From: Neoechinorhynchus agilis
Lineage: Eukaryota > Acanthocephala
Reading direction: 5' to 3'
Assembly (NCBI GenBank): GCA_051530055.1
Contig: CM121341.1
Location: 1,054,001-1,118,000, forward strand
DNA: 64,000 nt
Shown: piece after piece, positions 9,623 to 20,796 of the stretch
Numbering within the stretch: the first letter of the stretch is position 1
Layout of the letters: each line of letters begins with the position of its first letter
Notes under the pieces: model-generated
The model's input: the letters and a program-made list of their open reading frames with translations, nothing else
Told to the model about the DNA's origin: nothing
Databases searched by the model: none
Made by a program: the position numbers and the translations under genes

Positions 9623-12600
9623 ATGGACTCTACTCAGTCTCTTCCTATAAAGTTCCATGAGCATCTCACTCTTTCATCGGTTGGAATTCAATCTCCCAAC
9701 ATTGGATTCGCAACGGTCACGATGGAATCCGATCGGTTCATTTGTGTCCGAGACAAAGTTGGTGATGTGAGTCAAGTAGTCATAATCGACATGCGGTCAC
9801 CTTCTACACCAACTCGACGTCCTATAACAGCTGATTCAGCAATAATGAATCCTCAGCATAAGATCATTGCCCTCAAAGCTGGTCGCACTATTCAGGTGTT
9901 CAATATTGAACAAAAAGCAAAGATTAAATCACACGCATTGGCCGAAGACTGTGTTTTCTGGAAATGGCTATCCGTAAATACGCTTGGTTTAGTTACCAAA
10001 AGCGCTGTCTACTATTGGACATTGGAGATCGATACAAGTGAACCATTGGATCCACCTTCATCAAGTGAGCCACTGAAGCAATTTGATCTCCAAACAAATC
10101 TTCAAGAAAGTCAAATAATCAATTTCAGAACTGATTCTAGTCTCAAATGGGCCGTCATTGTCGGTATTGTCGCTAACGACAACCGGGTTGGTGGCAGAAT
10201 GCAATTGTATTCCATTGATCGGAAATTGAGTCAAGCAATCGAAGGACATGCAGCTGCATTCACCGAATACACATTTGATTCGAACCCGCAACCTTCAAAA
10301 TTGTTTTGTTTTGCTTTTCGATACAGCAACGAAATGAATGGAAAGCTCCATATCTATGAACTAGGCTCGCCCCCAACGAGTAATAAGGCATTCAAAAAAA
10401 GAACAACTGAAATTGTCTTTAGTGCTGATGCTTCTAATGATTTTCCGGTTGCTATGCAGATTGGTTCTAAACTTGGTGTTATTTACCTAATTACTAAATA
10501 TGGGTTTGTTTATTTATTCGACATACAAACTGGAGGAGAATTGTTTTCGAATCGAATCTCGGCTGAGACTGTATTCGTGACTGCCGTTGAAACTGTGACT
10601 TCTGGGATTATTGGAGTTAATCGGAAGGGACAAGTATTAAGTGTTAGCGTGGACGAGGATAATGTTGTTGGATATGTGAGTCAAGTTATGCACAATCCTG
10701 ATCTTGCATATGAATTCGCTGTTCGGAATAAACTTACGGGAGGAGACCAAATGTTCGTTGAAAGATTTAAGAGTCTTTTTTCGTCTGGTAATTATGCCGA
10801 AGCAGCAAAAGTCGCTGCCATTGCACCTGGAAACGTACTGAGAACTCCACAAACCATTCAAGCATTTCAAAACGCAGCTCAAACCACCGGACAGACCGCC
10901 GGACAGTCTTCCCCTGTCCTTCAATACTTTGCGGCTCTTCTAGAGCATGGAGGTCGTCTTACTAAATTCGAGTCAGTTGAACTATGTCGTCCAGTCGTAC
11001 AACAAAACAAGAAGAACTTGCTTGAAAAATGGCTGAAGAACGATCGTATCGACTGCAGTGAAGAACTGGGAGATATGGTGAAGCCGCTGGATGCAAACCT
11101 AGCACTCTCCATCTATATAAGAGCAAAATGCCCCGCTAAGATCGTTCAATCGTTCGCTGAGACTGGCCAACATGATAAAATTGTATTATACGCCCGAAAA
11201 ACGGGATATAGTCCTGATTATATCAGCATTCTGCGAAATCTATGCAAACAGAATCAATCCGATCAGGCCTTGACTTTTGCCAAATCTTTGGTTTCCAGTG
11301 AAGGAGAACATGCGATTGATGTAGACCGAGCAGTGGATGTTTTTTTAGAAAGTGGACTTGTCTTACAATGCACTGCTTTTATGCTTGAGGCTCTAAAGAA
11401 CAACAAACCAGAGGAAGGACAACTTCAAACGCGTTTACTCGAAATCAATTTAGTGCATTCTCCCCAGGTAGCCGATTCCATTCTTGCGAAAGGAGTTTTA
11501 ACTCACTATGATCGGGCTCATGTTGCTCAACTGTGCGAAAAAGCAGGTCTTGTACAAAGGGCACTTGAACATTATACTGACCTTTACGATATTAAACGAA
11601 CCGTTGTTCATTCGAATCTTTTAAATCAAGAATGGCTCGTATGCCCGTGAGTCTCAGAAGTTGTGGGTTCTTTCAAAGTTCATTTCTATTATCCGTTGAT
11701 TCTCGTATTATTTTGCTTTCCCTGAACTTGTTTCTTGTACGTCTAAGACTCACGGCAACTGTAAATTACTTTGGCCACCTCTCAGTCGAAGACAGTATTG
11801 ACTGCCTTCGTACAATGCTTCAAGGGAATCTTAGACAAAACCTTCCGGTCGTCTGCCAAATTTCCATAAAGTACCATCAACAACTCACAGATAACGCCCT
11901 GATCGAATTGTTTGAATCTTTTAAGTCATATGAAGGTCTATTTGTGTTCCTTCAAGCGATCGTTTCGTTCAGCGAGGATCCAAATGTCCATTTCAAATAT
12001 ATTCAAGTAGCTTGTAAGACTGGACGTTATAAGGACGTAGAACGTATCTGCCGGGAGAGCAGTTGTTACGACGCTGAAAGGGTAAAAAACTTTTTGAAGG
12101 AAGCAAAACTTCCAGATCAACTCCCATTGATTATTGTCTGCGACCGATTCAACTACGTCCATGACCTAATTCTGTATTTATTCAGAAACGGGTTTCAAAA
12201 TTATATTTCTATCTACGTTCAAAAAGTCAATCCCAAACGGCTACCGTTGGTGGTCGGTGCAATGCTGGATGTGGACTGTGGAGAAGATGTGATAAAACAA
12301 GCCATAGCGAGTGTTCCAGTGAACGGTTTCAGTGTTGAGGAACTTGTTGCTGAAGTCGAGAAAAGGAATCGAATAAGACTTTTATTGCCTTGGCTTGAAT
12401 CTCAAGTTCACAAGGGCGTTAACGATCCATCTATTCATAATGCGATCGGTAAAATCTACATAGAATCGAACAACAATCCCGAGAGGTTCTTAAAGGAAAA
12501 TCAGTATTATGATAGTTTGGTCGTGGGGAAGTACTGCGAAAAACGGGATCCTCATTTGGCTTGTATTGCTTATGAAAGAGGGAAATGTGATGATGAGCTT

Positions 12601-15016
12601 GTTAGTGTTTGTGAGGAGAATTCGTTATTTAAAGTAGAAGCTCGATATCTGGTTCGAAGGAAAGATCCTGACTTGTGGACCCGGGTTCTGGCAAATACAA
12701 ACGAGAAACGGAAACAGCTTATTGATCAAATCGTTCAAAGTGCTTTGTCTGAGACACAAGATCCAGATGAGATCTCCGTTACGGTTCGAGCCTTCATGGC
12801 TGCTGATTTGCCTAATGGACGCAAGTCTTTTATGCGAAGGGCCCTATAAGCAGACTCGAAACATTTTGTTCTTAATTTTCTTATTTTTGTTACCCACAAG
12901 AAGAAATTGCACCACGTTTACTTTGAACAAAAGACTTGTGTCCGATAAGCATTTGATTGAACTCCTTGAAAAGATAGTTTTGGAGAATTCCGTATTCAGT
13001 CAGCACCGCAACTTGCAAAATCTATTAATCCTGACAGCGATTAAAGCGGATAGTTCGCGTGTGATGGATTACATTAACAAACTGGACAATTACGATGCTC
13101 CAGATATCGCGAATATCGCTATCACCAATCATCTATACGACGAGGCTTTCGCGGTGTTCAAACGATTTGACGTGAACACGTCAGCTGCTCAGGTTTTAAT
13201 AGAGAATATTCGAGATCTTGATCGCGCTTATGAATTCGCCGAGAAATGCAATGAGCCATCAGTATGGTCTCTGTTAGCTCGAGCTCAACTCCAAGAAAGC
13301 CAAATCAAAGAAGCGATCGATTCCTACATAAAAGCCGACGATCCAACCAATTATATCGAAGTAGTTAACGCAGCAAGTCAGTCCGGAGCGTTCAATGACC
13401 TTGTTCGGTACCTAGGAATGGCACGTAAAAAGGCACCCCGGGAAACGTATATCGACTCTGAATACGCGTTCGCTCTGGCTAAAACCAATCGTTTACAAGA
13501 CTTGGACGAGTTCCTTGCAGCTCCGAACCACGCTCAAATAGGCGATGTCGGCGATCGATGTTTTGACGAAAAACTTTATGAGGCAGCGAAGCTTTTGTTT
13601 AACTCGATGTCGAATTACGGCAAACTCGCTGTGACTTTATGCCAGTTGGGCGATTATCAAGGAGCCGTTGACGGTGCACGAAAGGCGAATTCGGTGAAGA
13701 CGTGGAAACAAGTTTGTTATGTCTGTGTGGATCGACAAGAGTTCAGATTGGCTCAAATGTGCGGACTTCATCTTGTAGTTCACGCTGACGAGCTTCATGA
13801 ACTCATTCAATTCTACGAATCACGAGGTCATTTCGATCAACTCACTAATCTTCTTGAAGCAGGACTTGGCCTTGAGCGCGCTCATATGGGAATGTTCACT
13901 GAACTTGCCATCCTGTACACGAAATATAGACCTGAAAAACTAAAAGAACATCTCGAACTCTTTTGGTCTCGACTTAACATTCCGAAGGTATTGAAAGCAT
14001 GCGAGAAAGCTCATCTTTGGGCAGAGTTGGTTTTCCTTTATGACAAATACGAAGAATACGACAATGCTTTGCTGTCAATGATGGAACATCCGTCGGTAGC
14101 GTGGAAGGAAAGTCACTTTAAAGACGTCATTACAAGGGTAGCCAATACAGAGCTCTATTACCGAGCAATGCAATTCTATATTGATTTCAAACCTCTTCTT
14201 TTAAATGATCTCATGACGATAGTGTCCGCGAGGCTGGATCACACTCGAACGGTGAATTTCCTAAAGAACCATCCAGACGGAAGTCACCGTATTCGCATGG
14301 CAAAACCTTACCTACGTGCAGTTCAAAGTCTCAATAACAAATCCGTAAATGAAGCTTTGAATTCTTTGTTAATCGAAGAACGTGATTATTTTGGTCTAAG
14401 AAACTCAATAGACGGCTATGACAATTTCGACAATATCGCGTTGGCCTCTAAACTTGAATCTGATCCGAATGTCGAGTTCAGGAGATTAGCTGCATATTTG
14501 TTTAGAGGAAACAATCGCTGGGCGCAGGCTGTTGATCTATGTAAAAAGGACAATCTGTATGTTGACGCAATGACCTATGTCTCAGAATCCGGTCAACAAG
14601 ATTTGGCTGAGAGTTTGTTAAGATGGTTTGCAGATAATGACCTCAATGATTGTTTTGTCGCCTGTCTTTACCACTGCTACCATCTCTTGAGGCCCGATAT
14701 AGTCATGGAACTCGCTTGGAGTAATGGTTTTACCGATATTGCAATGCCTTATTATATTCAAACATTGGCTGATTTGACTTTGAGAGTCGAACGTCTTGAG
14801 TTGGCTGAAAAGAGGCGAGAGGAGGTGGAAGCGGGTGACGAAAACCATGGACCTCCAATGCTCGCTGATACGTTAGCCACTCAATTGATGTTGACTTCTG
14901 GCGGCGGCGGTGGCGGTTCCAGTTCTGCTTCTGGCAACGACGTGTATGGTGGCGGATTTGGAGGTAAACAAGCCGATCCAAGTGGATTCCTCGGAGCATC
15001 TTCTGGAAGGTATTGA
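9623..15016 (+). CDS. CLTC: Clathrin heavy chain (3 exons)
   Basis: Exon 1 (9623-11641) starts [17 protein letters not shown] and contains the N-terminal beta-propeller ([41 protein letters not shown]) and linker. Exons 2 and 3 carry the CHC repeats of the leg ([43 protein letters not shown]) and the trimerisation region. The predicted protein is about 1,712 residues against about 1,675 in human; the extra length is mostly a Gly/Ser-rich tail near the end. Clathrin forms the three-legged coat of endocytic and trans-Golgi vesicles. The two interruptions, about 122 and 133 bp long, are bounded by inverted repeats and lack convincing GT..AG ends at the positions that would preserve the protein (see separate entries). 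The start follows a C/A-rich leader. No frame damage was seen in the exons. Confidence 0.96.
11642..11763 (+). other. Clathrin intron 1: insert with terminal inverted repeats and 3-bp direct repeat
   Basis: The conserved protein segment EWLVNYFG is split after EWLV. The insert begins TGCCCGTGAGTCTCAGA and near its end carries the inverse complement of TGCCGTGAGTCTTAGA (11742-11757). GTA occurs on both sides (11639-11641 and 11761-11763), and cutting between the GTA copies restores EWLV-NYFG exactly. A canonical GT..AG alternative (GTGAGT at 11647 to AG at 11747) also keeps frame but would leave about seven extra residues in a conserved place. Confidence 0.75.
12816..12948 (+). other. Clathrin intron 2: insert with terminal inverted repeats
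   Basis: The conserved segment [13 protein letters not shown] is split. The insert starts with GGACGCAAGTCTTTT (12817-12831) and ends with the inverse complement of GGACACAAGTCTTTT (12929-12943). TAA occurs at both ends (12813-12815 and 12946-12948). Removing 133 bp keeps the length of the conserved block ([11 protein letters not shown] or [11 protein letters not shown], depending on the exact cut). The donor-like GCAAGT inside the left repeat cannot be joined in frame to a nearby AG. Confidence 0.65.
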
Positions 15017-15600
15017 TGTTGTTTGCGAACAATAGAGTGAGAGAATTGGCGCTTAAAAACGAAAAATACATCTTTAAAAATAAGGAATTTTTGAAAATTA
15101 ATTTCTTTAGTGTTCTGCGGAATATTAAAAATTCATTGGTTCTTCGTAAGGCGCCGCAATTAACTTGTGGATCATATCAATGAACACCTTCGTTCCGCTT
15201 CGAAATGTTCCAATGGAGAAAAGCTAAAATATTACAGAAAAGCTAGTGGCTGATAGTTTATTGCTGAGCGCTTTTGATAACAACTGCATGTTGCTTCTTT
15301 AGATTCATTGAGGTCTTTAACTTTGGCGGAATGCCCTAAAAGAGTAACCCTTGCATATCCCAACTTTTCTGTCACCGACGAGTTGAACCCATTTATGATG
15401 CATTTGCCCAAGCCATTTAGAACTTAGTTCAGTGCTAAAGTTTTACTTTTAATTACGAAATTCCGTGTGTTGCTTTCAGCGCCGTTCAAAAATTGAGGAA
15501 AAAATTGAATTGCATTGAATAATGTAATCCAAATATCTTTTACGTTGCAAATACAAAATCTTTAATACCGATAAGAAACGATGAATTTACGAATCACTTT
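15017..15600. other. Clathrin 3' flank, no gene seen
   Basis: AT-rich 3' flank with AAAATAAGG soon after the stop. No other coding or RNA feature recognised. Confidence 0.35.
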
Positions 15601-15606
15601 GATCTC

Positions 15607-15900
15607 TTATCTCGACCAAATCTTACCAACATTAACATCACCGCTCTGGAATACTGAGCTGCCGTCCTGGTTTAATGGTCGAGTGACACCGCCCGGTCTA
15701 CGGCGGATATCGAGTCGGCAAAGATTGGTTGGCTCTTGGATGTTGGGCGAATTCACAGTATTCAGGGTACGACTAAGAGCAGAATCCCAAACTAATTGTT
15801 TGCAAGCATTGACGGTTACCTGCTCGCTACCGGAATCTTCACACCAAAGATTAAGTGCCTTCACGAAATCTTCATCCAAAGTATAATTTTCACCAAGAAC
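15607..15900 (-). mobile_element. Non-LTR retrotransposon tail fragment
   Basis: Minus-strand translation contains EPTNLCRLDIRRRPGGVT, close to EPSNLCRLDGRRPNGVTV at 31.2 kb, and ends in the same nucleotide block (TTAAAC..GGACGG.AGCT.AGT..TCCAGAGC) as the copies at 31.5 and 37.9 kb. It appears internally shortened. The adjoining sequence (CEDSGSEQVTVNACKQLVWD) has no counterpart in the other copies and may be host or older element sequence. Confidence 0.6.
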
Positions 15901-15994
15901 GGATTTAACTATTGTGGGTTTGCTTCATACGATCCCAAATAAGAGGCTGGCAGAGAAATATCGGCTGTTTTCCTGATACCCGAACCGCCGGACG

Positions 15995-16720
15995 ACACAG
16001 GTAAGGACGCTTGAACCGAAGAAGTGCAACGCCAGGTGGATCCGCTGTCGTCCATGCGAGCACCACATCTCACCACTCTATCAGGTTTTTCTCTTCGCTT
16101 CTTAACTAGACCAATCCCCGAAGAAGTGCAACGCCTGGTTGATCCGCGATGGAGTCCACGCGCAAAGATCGCATCTCACGACTCTATCGGTTTTTTCTTT
16201 ACTTTTTAACTGGACCAATCAACGAAAAAGTGCAACGCCTGGTTGAATTGCGATGGAATTCAGCCGAGCACTGGATCTTCACGTCGATCGGTTTTTCTCT
16301 TTACTTTTTAACTGGACCAATCAACGAAAAAGTGCAACGCCTGGTTGAATTGCGATGGAATTCAGCCGAGCACTGGATCTTCTCGTCGATCGGTTTTTCT
16401 CTTTACTTTTTAACTGGACCAATCAACGAAAAAGTGCAACGCCTGGTTGAATTGCGATGGAGTTCAGCCAAGCACTGGATCTTCTCGTCGATCGGTTTTT
16501 CTCTTCACTTTTTAACTGGACCAATCAACGAAAAGGTGCAACGCCTGGTTTAATTGCGATGGAGTTCAGCCGAGCACTGGATCTTCTCGTCGATCGGTAT
16601 TTCTCTTCACTTTTTAACTGGACCAATCAACGAAAAACTGCAACGCCTGGTTGAATTGCGATGTTCAGCCGAGCACTGGATCATCTCGTCGATCGGGTTT
16701 CTCCAACACTTTTTTTAACT
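15995..16720 (+). repeat. Tandem array of about seven 103-bp units
   Basis: The block GTGCAACGCCTGGTTGA recurs every 102-105 bp, with neighbouring segments such as TTTTTAACTGGACCAATCAA and GAGCACTGGATCTTCTCGTC. Middle units are nearly identical and the outer ones more diverged, as expected of expansion by unequal exchange. One frame stays open over several units but carries no recognisable domain. The function is unknown. Confidence 0.9.
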
Positions 16721-16849
16721 TATCTTAGTCCATCTCTTTCAGCTTTTGAGACTCAATGCTCTTACTTAGCCTATCAAAAATGGATGCACTCAGCCACGAT
16801 AATAGGCACTTATTTTTTAATGATTTCACCGACTACATCGTTTAGCTCG

Positions 16850-17070
16850 AAGTGCTGTTCCAACTGCGTAGCATAATTGACTCGTTTCTCCGATTCCTCG
16901 AAATACCTGAATGGCGTGATCTTCGTTTTCGGCCCATTCGGCGAAAGTACAATTGGACTCTAATAAATTCGTTGACGCCAAAGACACTAGCACTTCGTTT
17001 TCACCAATTAACAAAAGGCAATTTATTTGGACTAAGGCGTTTGTATTTTGTTAGAGGAAATTCTAGAATA
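16850..17070 (-). other. Possible exon remnant of unknown gene
   Basis: One minus-strand frame reads PKTKITPFRYFEESEKRV followed by NYATQLEQHFELNDVVGEII, which looks like ordinary protein sequence. I see neither a start nor clear splice sites, and another frame is also open. It could belong to the same broken locus as the phosphodiesterase exons to its right. Confidence 0.25.
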
Positions 17071-17177
17071 AGGAAAAAAATTTGAGCATAATTCCCCAAT
17101 TACTTTAGACTTTGACATTAAACGAATTGAGGATTGCCATTAATTGAGATATTTTAGCGGCATCTCCAATCATTTAC

Positions 17178-17290
17178 CTTGGTATCCACAATATTAGCCG
17201 AAATTCGTTACTTTGTTTTTTTTGTCCCACATCGTGCACCAAAGCTGCAAGCAACATTGCAAGATTTTCTAATATTGAAAACCTGGATTA
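17178..17290 (-). pseudogene. Phosphodiesterase HD-motif exon, partial tandem copy
   Basis: This repeats the 3' part of the exon at 17641-17770 together with its flanking intron sequence (AATTGAGGATTGCCATTAAT, then CATTTACCTTGGTATCCACA). The copies lie about 460 bp apart. The reading frame of this copy is disturbed in the middle, so it is probably a non-functional duplicate. Confidence 0.6.
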
Positions 17291-17640
17291 TCGATTTTCT
17301 TATAAATGTGGTTGCGCCTAGTCATCAACTCATAAAGCAGCCGTTAAATTTCACTTTTGAAAAAAAAGCCTTCGACTTTAAAGTTTTGGCATTTAAAAAT
17401 CGCTGTTTTTCTGGACAGCAATCTCCATGCGAGCATATCGGTTTTTTATTTTGTTAGATTGATAAACCCGTGTTTCCATGGTTACTAGTCTCGTATAAAA
17501 CGAGTTCTACACTTGGTGAAGAAGAGTGAGATTTTGATTAGTTTCGATGGTTACGCATGGCTCTGCCAAACCTATGACCAAGGGACGAATTGAGGATTGC
17601 CATTAATTGAGATATTTTTCCGGCATTTCCAATCATTTAC

Positions 17641-17770
17641 CTTGGTATCCACAATATTAGCCGGAAATTCGTTACTTTGTCCTTTATGTCCCACATCGTG
17701 CACCAAAGCTGCAAGCAACATTGCAAGATTTTCTAATATTGAAAACCTGGATTCCAATGTACACTGCGTA
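17641..17770 (-). CDS. Exon of a cyclic-nucleotide phosphodiesterase (HD motif)
   Basis: The minus-strand translation gives SILENLAMLLAALVHDVGHK followed by GQSNEFPANI. The HDxxHxGxxN pattern is the metal-binding signature of class I 3',5'-cyclic nucleotide phosphodiesterases (family HDVDHPGVNN). The exon ends at a good donor (ACCAAG/GTAAAT on the minus strand). The second metal-site histidines (VLENHH) and the rest of the catalytic domain are not found nearby on this strand. It could be part of a gene with long introns or a remnant. A related exon on the opposite strand lies 50 bp away. Confidence 0.6.
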
Positions 17771-17826
17771 CACTGAGTAGCACTTAGTTCCAATGGGTCC
17801 ATTGGTATCGAGGTTTTTTGTCTTTA

Positions 17827-17933
17827 GAAAACCTTTCGCTGTTCAGTGCTGCTTTAATGCACGATGTTGTTCATGAAGGACGTAGTAAGGAAATTCCGGT
17901 TAATATTAAGGATACATTGGTAAGTGAGATTTG
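17827..17933 (+). CDS. Second phosphodiesterase HD-motif exon (opposite strand)
   Basis: A plus-strand exon bounded by TTTTTTGTCTTTAG and GTAAGT encodes NLSLFSAALMHDVVHEGRSK followed by EIPVNIKDTL. It is homologous to the minus-strand exon 50 bp to its left but clearly diverged. The first metal-site pair is kept as HD plus H. The two exons lie back to back, so they belong to two separate or rearranged gene copies. Confidence 0.5.
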
Positions 17934-17939
17934 ATCTAG

Positions 17940-19640
17940 TTTTATGATATCGGACCCCCGTTGAAAATTAAATCGGACCTTTTGATAACGACAATCCTCA
18001 ATTCGTTTCATTATTTTCTTTAGTCAGAGGTGCGACAATTGCAGATTCAGCTATATCGCACTGGTGGAATTCGCTGTCTCGCTCTTATCCATCGTTAGCT
18101 TAAAATCGCCTTTATTTAGGATATTAGTTATGTTCTGCAGTGATTGGACATGGCGGGTATCTCATATGCAAGCTGTCCGAGGATTAGCCGTCTAAACAAT
18201 GACAGAAAACGGCGATGGAGAACTACAATTCATCACTCTCGTGCAAAATTACACTTCGCCTCGAAGATGATCTTATCCTTCATATCTGCCATGAGAATAT
18301 TCGAACTAAAAGGCAAGCGACGATCGACTTTACTCTAACTACGGATTTTACAAGACATTATCGCCGATGATTTTAAAACAAAAGTGAATTTTGGGAGAAT
18401 TTTAGTTCTAGATAATATTTTTTGTTGCACTTTAAGGATGAAGTCCTTCTGGATAATTTCAATTATAAATCCCCACAGAATCGACTTAATGCGTGTAGAT
18501 TTATTTAAGTCGTGGATGATATATAAGCAATATGCCAGTAAAATGCGAAACGGTTAGTACGATTAAACGGGATCAATTTTATTTGTTAACTTATTATCTA
18601 ATCAATTTGTTTGTCAACGATTTTAGGGTGACAAGGAAAATGGTAGAAAACTGCGTGTTTAAGTTGCGTTTCCGCTTTTGACCATAATGCCGAAAGAGTA
18701 GAGGGCTCGAAATAGCTGGACCGAACGATATTAAATTTATATGTTATTTACGGACAGTCAACAAGAGATCCCCTTCCGTAGCCTCTCTGAATTTATCTTT
18801 TTGATTATTTAATTTAAAAAATTCATAATTGATGTTCTGATTGAGTAAAACAATGCTGTTTCCGTTGGTAAGAGCGATATCGAGATCATAAAACAAAGCA
18901 AAGGTACCCATGTATCTTTTGGGTTCTCATGAGCACTCGAATTCGCAAGAGAGATTGTGAGGTTGGATCTTTCCTCCGGTTCATGATATTTTAAGTTTTG
19001 ATGCTCAAACCGATCTTAATCGGATTTTTACACCGAATGTCTCATAAAAGTGGAATAGCAGATAATTCGACATTACTGAGGCGGTAAAACACGAATTTCT
19101 AATAGCAGGCCAAGTAACATTACGGCGCATAAAATTATGCGTTTTTAAAGTGTTCCATTTACTTCGACTTAACGAAACGTGAAAGATTGCAGAATAACGG
19201 AAACAACGTGAATTTCCCGTATCAATCCTTGCAATTTTCAGGTTCGTGTTCGCTGGACTGCATTAATGAAACCATTCACGTGTATCAATCATACTTTTCT
19301 ATTTAAACAATTTCTACTGCTTCAACCCTGACGACTAAAATGCAACCAATTCAGACTGTTTTCATAATTCACCACTTAAAAGTTTCTTATCCAATCTCAT
19401 CGGTGTCAACAGCCACTCACTTCTTCGCTACCACAATGAAACCAATGGAACCATAAACACTTAAATGAGGGAGTTCGCTTCCGAAGACACTCTTCATCGC
19501 ATTGTTTATTAACAATTGACTAACAAACATAAAGCAATTTTGCACATTACCGTGAAACTCTTAAATTGTTAAGTCATCCATTTCTATCGTATTCTTTGTT
19601 TAAACACACATACGAAATTTAGATTTATTTTTTGAAAAGA
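17940..19640. other. Long stretch with no recognised gene
   Basis: Mostly AT-rich sequence with scattered short frames and no family signs. It includes one dispersed repeat near 18.9 kb (listed separately). No RNA gene or further phosphodiesterase exon could be recognised. Confidence 0.35.
18895..19020 (+). repeat. Dispersed repeat with ACCCATGTATCTTTTGGGTT
   Basis: The block around CCCATGTATCTTTTGGGTTC followed by CTTTCCTCCGGTTCATGATA recurs at 38126-38340 (plus) and 30930-31110 (reverse). The best shared parts are the CCCATGTA.CTTTGGGT hairpin-like block and TCCTC.GGTTCAT.T. It is non-coding and probably a short non-autonomous element. Confidence 0.6.
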
Positions 19641-20580
19641 TAATTCATTGTTATTTGTCGATAGGAGAGATAAATGAAATTAAGATTTTATTGGATATTT
19701 CGATCCACTATCTCGGATCTTCTTCAGCGATCTAAAACACGTATACACAGGGATTCTCAATTCACGCGTCACATAACATCCGGCGGGAGTCGCATCCTTA
19801 ATTTGAAATCAGGTTTATTGCCCTCGAACGTTTCGAACATATTTATAAGGATTCGATGACAATACGTTCGAAACGCCGACCATTGCAGACTAGTGTTGTA
19901 GCGCCACTAAAATCAATAGTGTGCCCTGTGTTTTTTGCATGGGCCACCACTGCGGAACTAATATCCGTGTTGCAAACAAATCCGTCGGGTGAAATTGTTG
20001 GTCTGCCCCACATAGACCTGTTCACAACCGGAGCACGGAATTTTGGAGACCGCACCAGATGACTGTTGGCCATTCTTGGGACATATCAATCCGTGTAGAG
20101 TGCGTCCCACTCTCTTGGCCTCACATCCTGATTTTATGATGCGTTCCATAGCAAGAATGATCATCAGGGAATGGCAGTTTAACGTGGATTTCTTCATTTT
20201 TAGACTTTTTCTCCCCATTGAAGGTTCGACAAGATGGAGACCTGATATGTACTTTAGGTAACCAATCTCCTCGTTACACAACTTGGCGTTGCTACAATGT
20301 GTAAGAGCACGGTGGATGAGTGACCTAATCCTCAAAATTTTGTATTTGCGAGGTTGGGCTGATGTCCATGGTACAAGGCCCACTGGTATACTTCTCTTTC
20401 GGTACACGCTGGTCGTGTAGTTTCCACTGGCTAATCGGTATATCCACACATCCAGGAACGGAAACTTACCATGGTCCTCCTCCTCGATCGTCCACTGAAT
20501 ATTGTCGTCCCTTCCATTTAGTTCATGTTTAAGGCAATTCATATTAGTCTCTGAAGGGTCGATCAACAGGAACGTGTTGT
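19640..20580 (-). mobile_element. Penelope-like element, RT C-terminus plus GIY-YIG endonuclease
   Basis: On the minus strand, KFPFLDVWIYRLASGNYTTS and VYRKRSIP mark the end of a PLE reverse transcriptase. IPCSGCEQVYVGQTNNFTRR is the start of a GIY-YIG endonuclease, and DGFVCNTDISSAVVAHAKN with GHTIDF and ERIVIESL is its C-terminal part. The element is 5'-truncated and interrupted. Its 3' end (19640-19735) carries the sequence that forms the arms of the palindrome at 7.9 kb. It belongs to a different PLE lineage from the one at 62.6-64 kb. Confidence 0.85.
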
Positions 20581-20589
20581 ATCGACGGC

Positions 20590-20760
20590 GAATGTTCGTC
20601 CTCCCAGTGCCGCATATACAAAATTTCGAGGATTAGGTTACTCATCCTCCGTGCTCTTACATTGTAGCAACGCTAAGCTATGTAACGAGGAGTTCGTTCG
20701 CTTTGAACACAAGATTATTTGTTTGTACGTTGGCAAATCCTGTCCCCGGTGTTATCGATG
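20590..20760 (+). mobile_element. Inverted PLE fragment
   Basis: TCGAGGATTAGGTTACTCAT, CTCTTACATTGTAGCAACGC and GTAACGAGGAG are the inverse complement of sequence at 20262-20340 inside the neighbouring PLE, with some changes. This is a second, short copy facing the opposite way. Confidence 0.75.
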
Positions 20761-20796
20761 CTCATTTATTGTAAAGAAATTATTCATTAAAGTTTC

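Noticed and set aside
10061-12162. Minus-strand frames within clathrin
   Set aside because: Antisense shadows of conserved clathrin coding sequence.
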